Shown in pieces: positions 23,646 to 35,048 of a stretch of DNA of 64,000 nt. Numbering within the stretch: position 1 is the stretch's first letter; each line of letters opens with the position of its first letter. Under the pieces are notes generated by a model that ran no database searches, was not told the DNA's origin, and worked only from the letters and a program-made list of their open reading frames with translations. Source of the stretch: Dermanyssus gallinae (lineage: Eukaryota > Arthropoda > Arachnida > Mesostigmata > Dermanyssidae); assembly GCA_003439945.1 (NCBI GenBank), contig QVRM01002447.1, positions 1 through 64,000 of the forward strand, written 5' to 3'. Made by a program: the position numbers and the translations under genes.

Positions 23646-25292
23646 CTACCGACAAAGAAAAAAAAACGTATATAAATATTAAGATGGGGCTTGATTTGTG
23701 GTTAGGCTGGATGACCTTAACGCTGATCTAGTAGTGAATGTTTCACTCGATGGTTGTAACACTATAGAGTCGCCGTAATGGCACTGTAGGCTACGCAAAA
23801 GGCTGCAAAAAAAAGGCTATGCAAAAGACAGCAAAGGGTTGTATCTCTTATGTATTGTACAACATATAAGATACAGCCTTAGCATACGAACATTGAATTC
23901 CCTCGTGGAATGACGAGATCACGGGTCATATCGTCCTAAGATTTTGACTTGCTTGATGAGACTGTTGAGGAAAGGGCCAGTCGAGCAAAAGCCACCGGAA
24001 TACTCCTCATAGAAAATTGATAGATGGTGCGCAACCACTTATATGTTTTGAACCACGTGAATTATTTGCACCACAGTACTATTTGTGTCTACTCACAGTG
24101 TAATACAGAAAACTTGGAAATCTTCTACAAATGTCGCGTATGTTTGCATGATCACATGGATGACACCTCACATCTAGCGGGGTATTGTTAATTTTTATAA
24201 CCCCATGACGGGAGCTGATTTGAAAGTGCACTGATTCGAAAATAAGCTGGAGCTTTGTTTTGTAAACATTTGTGCTCTGACGGAAGCTTATTGTTGACTT
24301 TTCTCATGTACTTTAAATTTGGGTTTCACTGTAGACCCACTGGTTTGTGCGGCTGTTGTAATTGTGTTCTAATTGGAATGCATTTGCTCAAACGTTTTTT
24401 ACAAAACGATAAAAGCGCACCTTCTGGATCTGATTTCTAGACGTTCTCGCTACACAGTTCTCTTGTCAGAAGAGCTGTAAAACGGTGATCATTTCCAGTA
24501 CTGAATATACGTCGCCTATAATCTGGATGTACATGAACAGCATCATGTACTTCTACAGCTATATAGGCTGGGCTATATTTTTTTAGATTTTAGCATGCTC
24601 CGGCACTCTTGGCTCAACGTAGCTGTGATGCAAACATAAGGATCCTGTAGCACGGGACACCGTCACATCTCAGGCTAGACATTTCCCATGGGACCACGAA
24701 AGTATTGTTACTCGATTGAATCCTGCCTCATCTGTCCCAGTATCTTGATTCCTTTGAGCGAACGAACATTTTTAAATACTTGTCGTTTTCTGTCACTTTA
24801 GACCATCCTCCGTCTCCTATGGGCTTGGAACCTTCTTGAAACATCTTCTGTGCGGGAGTACTGACTATGGCTCTATTTACAGTATGTCTTCCCGTGATGT
24901 GCGTGAAGTTTGCGTGAAGTTTGCGTGCTGCGGGCATCTTGCTCGCAAGCAGAAATTGTACGTCAAGTGTCTAAACTTCTATAATAACACTCCCTTGGTC
25001 TGTCAATCATTTAGATCACTTCATTAATGATCGACGATCATCACTTAGGTAAGACAAGATGGCTACGAATTCATATTGTCATGGTTCATTCGAAGACTCT
25101 CAAAGCCAATAATGGTACAGACTGGTGACTGTTACTGAGTCCGGACCAACTGCTCCCCCCCCCCTGGTACGTCTCGGGCTTAGTTAACCAGTGGTACCAG
25201 TCGGGATGCCTGCTGCCTGGGCTTAGTGGACGCAATGACGGGAGTACATGAATGTGTGCATAAGCGTTTGCTCATTCTGTGTGCGAACCTAC
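23646..25292 (-). other. ACADS intron 6
   Basis: 1.65 kb of mostly unique sequence, donor GTAGGT. Contains an imperfect inverted repeat at about 23841-23880 (GTATCTCTTATGT and ACATATAAGATAC around TTGTACAA) and a C run near 25155. No gene seen inside. Confidence 0.8.
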
Positions 25293-25487
25293 CAATTCTA
25301 CCGCCGTCGAGGGCGCTCATGGCGACTTTAAATCCAGCGCCTTCTTCTCCCAGCCGGTTCTCGGCAGGAATTTCAGCGTCCTCGAAAACGAGCAGTCCCG
25401 TTGACGATGCTCGAATGCCCAACTTGTTTTCGAACTTTGGTCGTGAAAGTCCGGGCGTTGGCATGGGCACGAGGTAGCAGTTGATAC
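25293..25487 (-). CDS. ACADS: ACADS exon 6
   Basis: 195 nt, phase 1 in and out (acceptor TACTTCAG, donor GTAGGT). Encodes [20 protein letters not shown], then [20 protein letters not shown] and [20 protein letters not shown], finishing GGRI. This is the beta-domain to C-domain passage; human has [20 protein letters not shown] at the same place. The exon itself begins with GT, so an automatic gene finder could misplace this acceptor. Confidence 0.97.
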
Positions 25488-25723
25488 CTGAAGTAATTCA
25501 TTAAGAGAATCTAAAATTATATTATGATGCGTGGTAATACGTACACGCCGTGTTGTCCACGGCTTGCAAGGAGACATTGTACATGAGCTGCACTAGTCTT
25601 CTAGCATACTACAGTTTAAGAACCACTGTCTTTTCAGTTCCAACTAAGTCCATTTTTAAGACGCGTACATATTTATATATATGGTATCGTCTAACCATTC
25701 AAAACAAGCGAACAAAAGTAGCT

Positions 25724-25743
25724 GTATATATATATATATATAA

Positions 25744-25805
<62 letters not shown>

Positions 25806-25911
25806 ACATGTCTTTTTGTCGATCTTGCTCCACGTGCATAAAACAAATCGCTATCTGTCCTGATGGACCGATGTGAATGTGTAGAAAACCCTATAAACAA
25901 ATAGCGAAACT

Positions 25912-25943
<32 letters not shown>

Positions 25944-26067
25944 GGCACTGCATATATATATATATATATATATATGTGATTTACGCAAAGCCAAACATTT
26001 GATCTTGCCATAGTCTTCGTGAATTTGGCCTAAGACATATCTCAGGAGCTATGAGAAACTAGCACTA

Positions 26068-26105
<38 letters not shown>

Positions 26106-26117
26106 AGACTGGCACTG

Positions 26118-26149
<32 letters not shown>

Positions 26150-26150
26150 G
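25724..26150. repeat. Cluster of (TA)n tracts with a repeated GGCACTGCAT motif
   Basis: (TA)n at 25724-25803, 25910-25939, 25952-25976, 26070-26103 and 26119-26149. The short motif AGTCTGGCACTGCATA (about 25939) recurs as AGACTGGCACTGCATA (about 26105), each time between TA tracts. Confidence 0.9.
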
Positions 26151-26912
26151 TCGACTTGCTGCTGACTTGCTGTTATCTTTCAGCGTCTTCCAAGGATTTG
26201 GCGTGGCCCATCCCATACACAGTTGACACCTGGTACACCTGTCTCGATCTCCTACTGCACGTCTATTCTCAGCCGTCTCCCTCGAGGCGGCTGTCAGCTC
26301 ATCCTCCACGCCCCTGCCTGTCTGCAAGGCTGGTTGCACGTCGTCTTCACGATAACGCTTGCCCTGGGCCCGAACCCCATCTACAGTTCGCAACCTACAA
26401 TGTGTCGCGTGTGAGTGAAGTCACTGGCATTGCTGAGGCGGCGCTTTACCGCGTTTTTCTCCCCTGGCGACGCTGCCATCATGCGGGGGCTGAACGCACG
26501 GCTAAGCTATTCTGCAGCAGTGCGGTGCGGACGAACTGGCCTGCCGGCAGCCAAAGGCCGCTGGAGAGAAAAGCGCACCGCATTGAGCCCTCCTGAGGAT
26601 AATCGCAAGCGAGGTGAGGTGTGCGGGTGCAGCACGCTGAAGCCCAAACGCCGATGGCGGGGATGCTAATGAAGCAGCAACAGTCGCGACTGAAATTCAA
26701 GAACGTGAAGAGCAGACCGACGATGCTGGTCTTCAAATGGTGACGCGCATCCAACGATTGCGTGAGAATGCGAAGGTTGTACTAGCCAAGCAGATGGCTG
26801 TAATGTTTGCAGCTAATGGTAACGCGTTGGGAACACACTTTAATTATGTCTGTCACTGCATTGCGCTGCACATCGAAGGTAAAGGTGATAGAACCTCGAG
26901 TGCGCCGTCAAG

Positions 26913-27090
26913 CCTGGCTTGGTGGCCTGGTAGGTGCATCCGCATGCGCCTTGCTACCGGAGGAGACACATAGGTGCACCACGGGTTCAATCCGCGCCGT
27001 TGCACATTTGTACGTATGGGGCCCGTCTTACAAAGCATTGCGAAAGTGATTCCGTAGACGTTAAATGTTGGCTTAGAGTCAGCCCGAAAG
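26913..27090 (+). mobile_element. tRNA-derived SINE, copy inside the LINE
   Basis: Same family as 6577-7134. It has GCGCCTTGCTACCGGAGGAG, B-box GGTTCAATCCGCG, GCACATTTGTACGTATGGGG, and GACGTTAAATGTTGGCTTAG ending GTCAGCCCGAAAG. It separates the N-terminal and zinc-knuckle parts of the LINE ORF1 remnant, which suggests insertion into the LINE. Confidence 0.8.
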
Positions 27091-27114
27091 AGAGTTTGGG
27101 TTCTTCGTGTAGTA

Positions 27115-27600
27115 GAAACGAAGCACTCGCTATTGCTTTGGAAGACGAGGTTGACGGAGTGCACTGTATTTGAGAGGATAATCGGAGCTCGCTCCTCAGT
27201 AAAAATAAAGATTTGTGGCGTGCACCACCCCATATCAGACTCTACCATACTAGCTTCCCTCGTATCGTATGAAGTCTCCAAAGCAGTTCGAGTGAAAACG
27301 AAGTATTCAAATGCCAATGTTGTTACGGCAGCAGAGCATGCTATTCTGACATTTGCGGATAATAACGCTCCGGTACAACACTTTTGGTGCTTTAGCATGG
27401 ATCGCTTCGTCACGAATTGCAGTATGACGAAACCAAGATGCCCGAGGTGTGCGTCACAAGAGCATCTGACGAGAAATTGTATGGCAAAAGCCCGTTGCTG
27501 CTTATGCAATGGAACAAAGCCACCTCGAACTTCTGCCCACAGAGCAGATTACACCGCAGGGACATGTCGAATAGAAGTCGTCACGGAACATAACACAAAA
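27115..27600 (+). pseudogene. LINE ORF1 (gag-like) remnant with CCHC zinc knuckles
   Basis: Open for about 155 codons from about 27133, then running into SINE sequence. One clear knuckle, CPRCASQEHLTRNC (C-x2-C-x4-H-x4-C), is followed by a second Cys/His cluster (CCLCNGTKPPRTSAHRADYT, then AGTC). A degenerate first knuckle precedes them (FWCFSMDRFVTNCS). Tandem CCHC knuckles near the C terminus are typical of Jockey-type ORF1 proteins, which bind RNA. The antisense strand is also open over this interval but has no domain. Confidence 0.7.
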
Positions 27601-27613
27601 CAGACCTGTAGCC

Positions 27614-27820
27614 TTTTTTTGTTTATGTTTTTTTTAGTTTTTTTCGTAAGACATGTGTACGGTTTTTTCATGTCATGGTTGATTTGTAATCCACTCCGGC
27701 GTTTACCTTGTCTAAATTGGAAACCATGCAAACCAATTTAGGAGTGACCGGTCGGGTCTCGAACCCAGGCCTCCCGAATGCACGGCAAAGGCTTTGCCAC
27801 TAAGCCATCTTGCTCGGTAG
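27614..27820 (-). mobile_element. Complete tRNA-derived SINE with target-site duplication
   Basis: Flanked by a perfect 13-bp direct repeat, CAGACCTGTAGCC, at 27601-27613 and 27821-27833. On the minus strand it starts with a tRNA-like head: A-box GATGGCTTAGTGGCAAAG, then B-box GGTTCGAGACCC. It ends in an A-rich tail (T-rich at 27614-27645 on the plus strand). Head, body, tail and duplication are all present, so this is a clean insertion by LINE-type target-primed reverse transcription. The head differs from the 6577 family, so it is a second SINE family. Confidence 0.9.
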
Positions 27821-28339
27821 CAGACCTGTAGCCTAGAAACAGACGTCTGATAACTTTTCAAAACAAAATTAGTCGTCTGTAGTAGAGAACGCGATTAAAA
27901 TACGAAACGCCCGACAGAGAGCAAGATGCTTAAAAATTCACCAACGTCGGCGGGAAAAACGGCCGTCTGTGGCAAAAAATAGTGATGGCCCTATCCAATC
28001 GATTATGGATGAAATTATCCGTTATATCGTGGACGCAGTACAGCCGGCAGTCACCAGTGCCACTGACAAAATAATGCTACATTCTCGAAGATGTTGGAAT
28101 CAACGGATCCCTTCAAGGCAACTAAGCATCCTCACAATAATGAGATTGGAGATAGCTTTGACACTCAATCGAATCGTCCTTACAAGGAGCGCATTGTGTC
28201 TTCAAAAATGAGATGGTTCTAGATACTGGCGGAAAAGTAAAAGTCAAGGGCATTCGTGACCGAACCGCTCGCGTGCATCTAGTGTCGTAGCGGAAAATTT
28301 ATCAGGACTAAGTCAGAAATAATAAAGTCAACTCACCTA

Positions 28340-28970
28340 ATTTCAAAGCAACTGCAAGGGCATAAAATCAACCATAGCCTTCCTTCTTTTTGTTATAACT
28401 ACCGAATACGCCGTACTGGTGCTCACTGAGACCTGGGCCACGAAACCAACTGTGGTTTGAGGTTGATATCTGATAGAATGTCTTTGGCAACAGACTGAAG
28501 GTCCCGGAGGAGCAAACGGTGGCGTTGCTGTACTTATAGTAATAAGCTCAGTGGCATAGAACTGCGTTGTACTTGCAGCAGGAAGCTGCATAAATATAAT
28601 TGCAATGCACTGAACTACTCCCTTGGAATATATCTGTTGGAAAGGCTAGTGTACTACTTGAATAAAGTGGACCTTAATAAGACAACTGTGGTTCGCGGGG
28701 ACCTTAACTGTCCCGTCAAACTGACAAACTGGACAACGTTAAAACAACCGCACTTATGAGCACGTTAGTTACCACAGCCGAGAAACCCACCTACGTAGCT
28801 TCGCAAGGAAAACCTAGAATAGGTGTGTTTGCCACAAACGCCAACCATGATAATATTAAACGCAAAGGTCCACAAATAAACACTCAGGCGGCACCTTCCA
28901 GTTGCATTGGCGCTCACGGTACATCATCAGGCAGCACGCCGAAGGAGGCAACAGTTAATCGCTGCGAGTG
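28340..28970 (+). pseudogene. LINE endonuclease (APE-type) remnant
   Basis: Broken frames contain LTETWATKPTV-like sequence near 28420-28460, VVRGDLNCPVKLTNW at about 28689-28733 (the G-D-x-N active-site segment of APE-type endonucleases) and KPTYVASQGKPRIGVFATN at about 28783-28840 (the Pro-Thr-Tyr and Arg-Ile-Gly/Asp segment near the end of the domain). Several stops and shifts make it inactive. Confidence 0.65.
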
Positions 28971-29459
28971 ACTCTACCCGCCTACTCGAGCTATCGCAAA
29001 AGGTTCTCCCTGTCTCAAATCAGCTAAATATATCAATGATATCAATGTAACAAATCAATAAAACTAAATGATGAATAGTAAAACAGTGATTGGATAGTAA
29101 AATGTCGTACGAAAATTACTTTTCTGTATACGAATGCTACTCGACTTTATAAAACGTCAGTTGTATCATAACGTTGCGGGAAGCTAAACTGGAGCAGGAG
29201 ATGAAAGAACAAAACAAGCTTCTTACAGACTTCATCAGAGCTTCATGCACACAAATGGCTACGCTCCGGCACGTGTCCAAAACCTGTCCAGTATCATCTG
29301 AACGACTAAATAGTTCTTTTCGACACGTGTTCGATGGTCTCCAGTCGTACCCCGATGTACACTTTCGTACGGAACTAATCGGCAACCAAAGTTCGTCAGG
29401 AGCTGGCCCACCCTGTTGGTATATCAGAGGTAGTGGATGCGATAATTAAGGTTAGGAAA

Positions 29460-30680
29460 GGCTGCGAGTCCAGACCCCGTTCGGAACGAACATCTGTTGT
29501 TTTGACTCCTTGTCTCGCTGCTCTCGTCAGCGAAGTAATAAAGAAGTCCTACCCGCCTGACGAATGAAAAGTCAACCTCTTAAGTGTGATACTAAAACGA
29601 AAAGGGAATCCCTTGGCACTTTCATCATACCGCACCATAGCAAAGAAAAGCGTTATTTTTAACGTTTTATCTGCTTTAATAGCGCGTCGTCTGTAAAATA
29701 TCTTACAAAATACCGAGTGCTTGATAGAGCAGCAATACTGTTTTGGGCAAAAGCAACCGACGATGATAGCACTGTTCTTTTCAACAGCATTCATACGATG
29801 TTTGCTCTTCATAGACTTTAAGGCGGCTTCCGATACAGCGACACGAACATGAATCATCGAGAAGTCAGCATCATTTAGTGTCCCAACGGTAGTACTAAAG
29901 CTATTACAGGCGAGGTCTGTAATCACCGACGACGAGATATCTAAGCACACTTCATAAAATAGAGTATAGGGGTTGCACGAGGCGATAACCTCAGCCCGCT
30001 ATTGTTCCGAATATTAATACGCGATCTGCCAGAAGAACTTGAGCGGCGCCACTCGCTAGTGAGTACAGTTATAAATGCCGATACTCTAGGACCTCTACTC
30101 CGTAGTCGAATTCACCTGCAGCAATCACTTACATCACTGCAAAGGTTTGCTGACTTTAACTCTCAAGTGATAAATATATCTAAAACTAGAACGATAAAAT
30201 TTCACCGCGGATGCAGGCTTGCCGGAAAAGACGTATTTCATTTGAGGTCGGCACCAGTAGAATTTGTTCAGCATGTTTCACACCTTGGAGTAGTCTTCTA
30301 AACACAAGGATTAAATTTTGCCAAACATATCAAGGAAAGAGCTCGCAAGGGCTATTTCATCTCGTAGTATCCCAGAGCCCCATCGGTTGTCGCTCTCAGT
30401 CTTTTTGATTTAAAGATTGTACAGACCGCTGCTCACGGAATGCAGATAATATTGGCCCACTTGTCCAAAGCGAACTTGAATGTTCTCGGGAAAATGCAAG
30501 CCAGTTTTATAAAAAAAAAAGCAACCGGCTTGTCTATCTCTTGGCCTTGACATCACTCTTAGTGGAGGTCCTCAAAACGGCTTATACCTTATCGAGCACG
30601 GAGGCCTTCGCCAATATCATCTTGCTGAGTAGGAATATACGTCTGTGGATGGTAATTGGTGTTGTTATGAGACCAGAGCT
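29460..30680 (+). pseudogene. LINE reverse transcriptase remnant
   Basis: Fragments in shifting frames: GVARGDNLSPLLFRILIRDL (about 29970-30030, the fingers/palm segment before motif C), INADTLGPLLRSR where motif C YADD should be, and KTRTIKFHRGCRLAGKDVFH followed by FVQHVSHLGVVF (thumb-side segment). The last two align with KTKAINFRRRGRLAARDVIC and FVNSFQYLGLRV in the copy at 56 kb. The catalytic YADD is lost (INAD). Confidence 0.75.
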
Positions 30681-30922
30681 ATGACCACTAACTACCGGAA
30701 GGTAGCCGAAAAAACAGGTAACCGAGTTTGCGATACATGGATTTCATATAAAATTAGGTACATGAAATGGGTTTTACCAAGTAAAGTTTGAGCGTAAGGA
30801 GAATGTAGAGAATCGTGCGATCTGTATCGCTCCAACAGTGTACAGGAGCGCTCGATACAGCTAACGAAAGTGATGAAGAAACTTGTATTACAAATCTGTA
30901 TAAAGCAAATGGTGGTTAGTAA

Positions 30923-31023
<101 letters not shown>

Positions 31024-31056
31024 ATAATATACTATGGAGCTACGTCACACCCCTAC

Positions 31057-31153
31057 CTTTGTGTTTCTTCGAGCGGTCGGTCGTTGCAAATACAACGACG
31101 GCTTCTCCTTCTTTCGAATTTGTGATCCAGCATTTCGTGCCATTGAGAACAAT
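31057..31153 (-). CDS. ACADS: ACADS exon 5
   Basis: 97 nt, phase 0 in and phase 1 out. The acceptor is TCTCTCTCTCTCGGTAAG and the donor GTAGGG. Encodes [20 protein letters not shown], then [12 protein letters not shown] and the first base of a Gly codon. Human SCAD has [20 protein letters not shown] here. The WITN segment contacts the flavin in this family. The exon is short and carries no start codon, and it was found by matching to the family. Confidence 0.95.
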
Positions 31154-32628
31154 CTTACCGAGAGAGAGAGAGAGATCAAAATCAGGATTTTTATAACATT
31201 TATCATTACCGACATTATTTTTTTCGTAAGTACAACTCAGACAATTGGCCCTCTTTTAATATATATATATATATATAAAGCCTAATTCAAGTTTAAGTCT
31301 AGTTCACTCAAACAAATCGCTTCTTATCTCAGAAAAATATTTTTTGCCAACATTTGCAAAATTAGATTATCTGGCCTAATCAGTATATATGTATAGTGGG
31401 TAGAGGCGACTATCAGCAGATCAACGACGAGCAGTTTTAAATACAGGCGTCCCAAGTAGAATTTTTGAATGGCATCCTATTGGAACGAGATCATATCAAG
31501 ATCGGCCACTTTAAAGCTAAGCAATTTTACGACACACCACAACCCCAACGAGAGAGCGTATAATATCTACCACAAGCGGCCGCCTGCCTCTACGAAACAG
31601 AGTGGACGAGCACTTATAAAGATTAGGTAGAGATCTAACACAGATACCACAATGTCCTGACGGGAGATCCCATCAGGACCTCGTGGGATAGCATGCAGTG
31701 ATCGGTGAGTTATTCTCGAACATATTCTTAAACAATGCAGCAACAGATTCCCTATCGGACAAAACTAATAGGAGCATATTAATTATAGTTTCATATTACG
31801 CTAGTGCCACGTACAGGCCCGCAACAGGTTGCAATAACAAAAACATGCGCGCCGAGCGATGGTTAGTTTACCTATTTTACGATACATTGAAAAACATCTG
31901 TAACATTTTTCAAACTACCTACTCTTACTGATGGCGTTTACCGTAATTGCACACTTACGCGTTTAAGAGCACACATAACAACACTCGACTTTTTTTTGCT
32001 CGATGCAACGTAAAAACGAATAAAAGTAAGAAAACGTCCAACAAAAAGCCTCAAACAACAACCAAAGCGTCAACAAATGACCTAAACCACCAAAATTTAC
32101 AAATTTACAACCATCTTCATTGTGTTAAACAGGTTAAACACACACGATGCAAATCGAATGCAATGCAGGAACTGGACATCCTCCATCAAAAACAAACGAA
32201 TGCTACTGCCTGTTGCGCGGCACAATACTAATTATGCATTGCTATGCATGGGTATTATTGCTTCGGATTAGAATCAAGAAGTTATCGAGCAGTGAAGTAC
32301 CTGTAAAAATTGAGATGTGTGTGATATGCATATCTTTATCCGAAAATCGGTGTTCATAAAGTAATATATTCGCGTAAAATGCTCGTAAAACACATGTTAA
32401 GAAATGGCAGTAGCGTTGGTCTGCGCAAAAACACGAATACTTTTGTCATACGACAAAAAAAACAAAGATTCATGGCAATGAGCGTAGTATATTCGATATT
32501 GGCTATTACTGTCTCCTGTAGTACTAGAAATATCTGAGCCGAACTGTATTGGATAAATAATTGAACGCTACGCAGATATCGGCAGCACCTGATCCATAAT
32601 TCAATATGGTCTATCTCGTCGCCCTTAC
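31154..32628 (-). other. ACADS intron 4
   Basis: 1.5 kb, donor GTAAGG. A (GA)n run at 31160-31173 on the plus strand forms the pyrimidine tract of the exon 5 acceptor; a short (TA)n lies at 31259-31276. Otherwise unique sequence. Confidence 0.85.
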
Positions 32629-32684
32629 CTTGTCGCCTTTAAGAGTGGCTGTCGTGGTTACTCCTGCGGCATCGCTTCCATTAC
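32629..32684 (-). CDS. ACADS: ACADS exon 4 (56 nt)
   Basis: Acceptor CTCTGTGAG, donor GTAAGG. Two bases complete the split Gly codon, then NGSDAAGVTTTATLKGDK. It carries the second half of the first acyl-CoA dehydrogenase signature (E-P-G-N-G-S-D-A-A-G), whose residues line the FAD and substrate site. At 56 nt it would be missed by a minimum-length filter. Confidence 0.96.
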
Positions 32685-33517
32685 CTCACAGAGCAGATTC
32701 AAGCGAACGTTAAAGTTACCACAACGTTTTACTGAACGAACACTGGATAGATAGGGCAGATTTTGTGAGATGGTTACAAACCAAACTGTTAACTGTTTAG
32801 TCCGAGGCTACATTACCTACCAGAGAGGTTTACTGTAAAAAGTACTGCAGAGCTGGTGTCGTGGCATTATCGCCGTATCCTTGTTGTTTGCCTTTAACAA
32901 TATTAAGACATGCAAAGGTCACGTGGACGCATTGTAACGACGAGGCAGTTACATCGACAGAAAAGAGTAAGTCGGTGAAGAATACGATATCAGAACACCC
33001 GCTTGCTTATGGCATGAGTTCCTGATGAAACCAATGAGACACGCGAGCACGGAGGAAGGACACCGAAAACATGTGCTTGTAAAGCCCAGAAGATACTAAA
33101 TAAATTTAAAAAATGTAAATTTTTTTTAGCACTTTTGATGTACGTTTACCGCCAGAAAAACAAACAACGTCGTTTAAACTCAAGGATAGCAATCAGTTGG
33201 TATCGAGCCAGTGCTCATGCAAGCTTCAATGTATCGTGACACGCGCCTCTAAAACCAATATGTGCCTATGAACGTGATCGCGTTTCTTATGTTTTAAGAT
33301 CAGTAATTGTATCAAGCATGCATGGAAGTGTTTTCAAGTTTACCGGGTGAGGATCTGATCTGGACGGAGAAATGAACTGACTGACTGACATTGCTGCTGG
33401 ATACCGCTAGCGTTTTTACCTATCACATCTTATCTATCTATACGCATGGCGCCGATGGCACGACAAGGAATGGCCTGTCTTAGACTATATACTAATATAT
33501 CTATGCACTGATTGTTC

Positions 33518-33560
<43 letters not shown>

Positions 33561-33698
33561 ATGCACTTATTGTTCTGAATATATAATATATCTAGGCACT
33601 TATCGTTCTAAATGCGCAGCTTGTGCGCAAGCAGTCCACCAACAAAGCGAGACTATCTTATAGCAAAAGACAGCTAAGCAATCCACAATACCACTTAC
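32685..33698 (-). other. ACADS intron 3
   Basis: 1.0 kb, donor GTAAGT. Includes a (TA)n tract at 33520-33557 with three diverged copies of a CTATGCACTTATTGTTCT motif around it (about 33499, 33558 and 33591). No gene inside. Confidence 0.85.
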
Positions 33699-33828
33699 CA
33701 GGTTCTGAAAGGGCGTAGCAGGCAACACGTTCACCGCCAGCAAACGGTATCACAAACTGCTCGATCTGCTCCTGGCTGCCCCAGCGACCAACGACTCCCA
33801 GGTAGAGATGATTCACCGCCACACAGGT
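33699..33828 (-). CDS. ACADS: ACADS exon 3
   Basis: 130 nt, phase 0 in and phase 1 out; acceptor CGATTTAG, donor GTAAGT. Encodes TCVAVNHLYLGVVGRWGSQE, then QIEQFVIPFAGGERVACYAL and SEP plus the first base of Gly. Human SCAD has [20 protein letters not shown] here, so this copy lacks one residue just before LYLG. YALSEPG opens the first family signature, so the intron splits that signature. Confidence 0.96.
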
Positions 33829-34109
33829 CTAAATCGAGATGCACATCGAGCACAAACGTCAGGATTGAGTCGTTCATATGGCGCATTTGATTCGATTATT
33901 AAAGCACATTATTCACATTTGTTCCACCAATAATGGCGAATAAACATGAACAAACAAATTGTTTAGATTTTGTTACCATTCCCAAGGACGGAGGATTCTG
34001 CCGGTCCATCGGCCGACTAGCGTAATACCCGAATGGCGAATATGGGTATGTGGGGCAATCATTGAAGAAAGACTCAGAACCTTTGCGGAGAAAATGGACT
34101 TCCCAATAG

Positions 34110-34205
34110 ATGGATTCAGGAATATATTCCAATATGGATTCAGGAATATATTCCAATATGGATTCAGGAATATATTCCAATATGGATTCGGTCTACCAAT
34201 ATGGA
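34110..34205. repeat. 24-bp minisatellite, three and a half units
   Basis: Three identical units (ATGGATTCAGGAATATATTC + CAAT) at 34110, 34134 and 34158, then a diverged unit ATGGATTCGGTCTACCAAT and part of another. The unit is a multiple of three, so it reads through as an 8-residue peptide repeat, but it lies inside an intron and is not coding. Confidence 0.9.
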
Positions 34206-34329
34206 TTCAGGAAAGCCCGGTTAGTGCTGAGTGCAACCAAGTTGCGGCGGCTAAGACGATTTTTACATAGCTCTGCCATGTACACTAAAAACGTTTCTTG
34301 CAATTTTTCTAGACGCCAGTAACGCTTTC

Positions 34330-34910
34330 AGCAGTCTCCCGTAGAGGACAATACAAGACATGTTAGTGAGAAAGAGGTTCCACATGAGGAGCTCTGCGAG
34401 GCTCGATCCTGGGCTCCTTGCTCTAGAGCCTGGCGTACAATAGGATGGGGTTGTTTGCCAGGATAACCTTTGACTAGAGGCAAAGGTGATTGCGTATACG
34501 GATCATCTGGCCCATCAGACCTGGCATATGCCTGGCACAAAACAGGTCAAGGACACTCAGTACTTAGAGGTCCGCTTAGACAAGAGTCTTACGAGGCTCA
34601 GCCTCATCAAAATATGCTCGGCTAAGACGACCAATGCAATTGCATGAATTCTGTCAAACACTCACGGATCAGGAGAACGCTGCTCTGGTGCTGGCAGGAG
34701 CCCTTCTGAGGACACGGGTGGACGAGAGGCCAACTCCGCTATTGAGCCAAAGGCGAGATTTTCCGCAAGAACTATCGCACTTCGGTTGACACCTCATACT
34801 TATAATTACATGCATAGCAGGGCGCGTGGAAACCGTCGATCTAACACAGAGCGTGGTAAAAACCGTGTGGTGCAAATTCCGTCGCCACAAAAAGATGCAA
34901 CCTAGTGTAC
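34330..34910 (+). mobile_element. LINE reverse-transcriptase fragment
   Basis: Broken plus-strand frames resemble the RT palm and following region: LDPGLLALEPG, then KVIAYTDHLAH (degenerate form of the motif C segment VIAYADD), QYLEVRLDKSLTRLSLIKIC and SAKTTNAIA. The Y-A-D-D centre has become Y-T-D-H. No ends or tail found. It differs from the other LINE copies here and may be another family. Confidence 0.55.
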
Positions 34911-35017
34911 TATTTGCGTTGCATGTAATTAATATTTCAAATTAGGATTAACGATAACTGTAATAATAATACTTATTATCATAAGAAAGACCACCCTATA
35001 TGCTACCCCCAAATTTG

Positions 35018-35048
<31 letters not shown>

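Larger units (their letters stand above)
26650..30760 (+). mobile_element. Decayed non-LTR retrotransposon (Jockey/CR1-like LINE)
   Basis: In plus-strand order: a gag-like region with CCHC knuckles, an APE-type endonuclease remnant and a reverse-transcriptase remnant, all with many stops and frameshifts. Two SINEs interrupt it (26913-27090 and 27614-27820). The order ORF1, endonuclease, RT is that of Jockey/CR1-type LINEs. The RT part is related to the copy at 54630-56570. Ends are uncertain; no poly-A tail or flanking duplication was found. It lies antisense in ACADS intron 5. Confidence 0.75.

Noticed and set aside
26853..27509. 218-codon minus-strand open frame
   Set aside because: It is the antisense of the LINE ORF1 remnant and SINE on the plus strand, where CCHC knuckles are visible; the antisense peptide shows no domain.
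34110..34205. CRISPR-like spaced repeats
   Set aside because: Units are directly adjacent with no spacers and lie in an intron of an animal gene.
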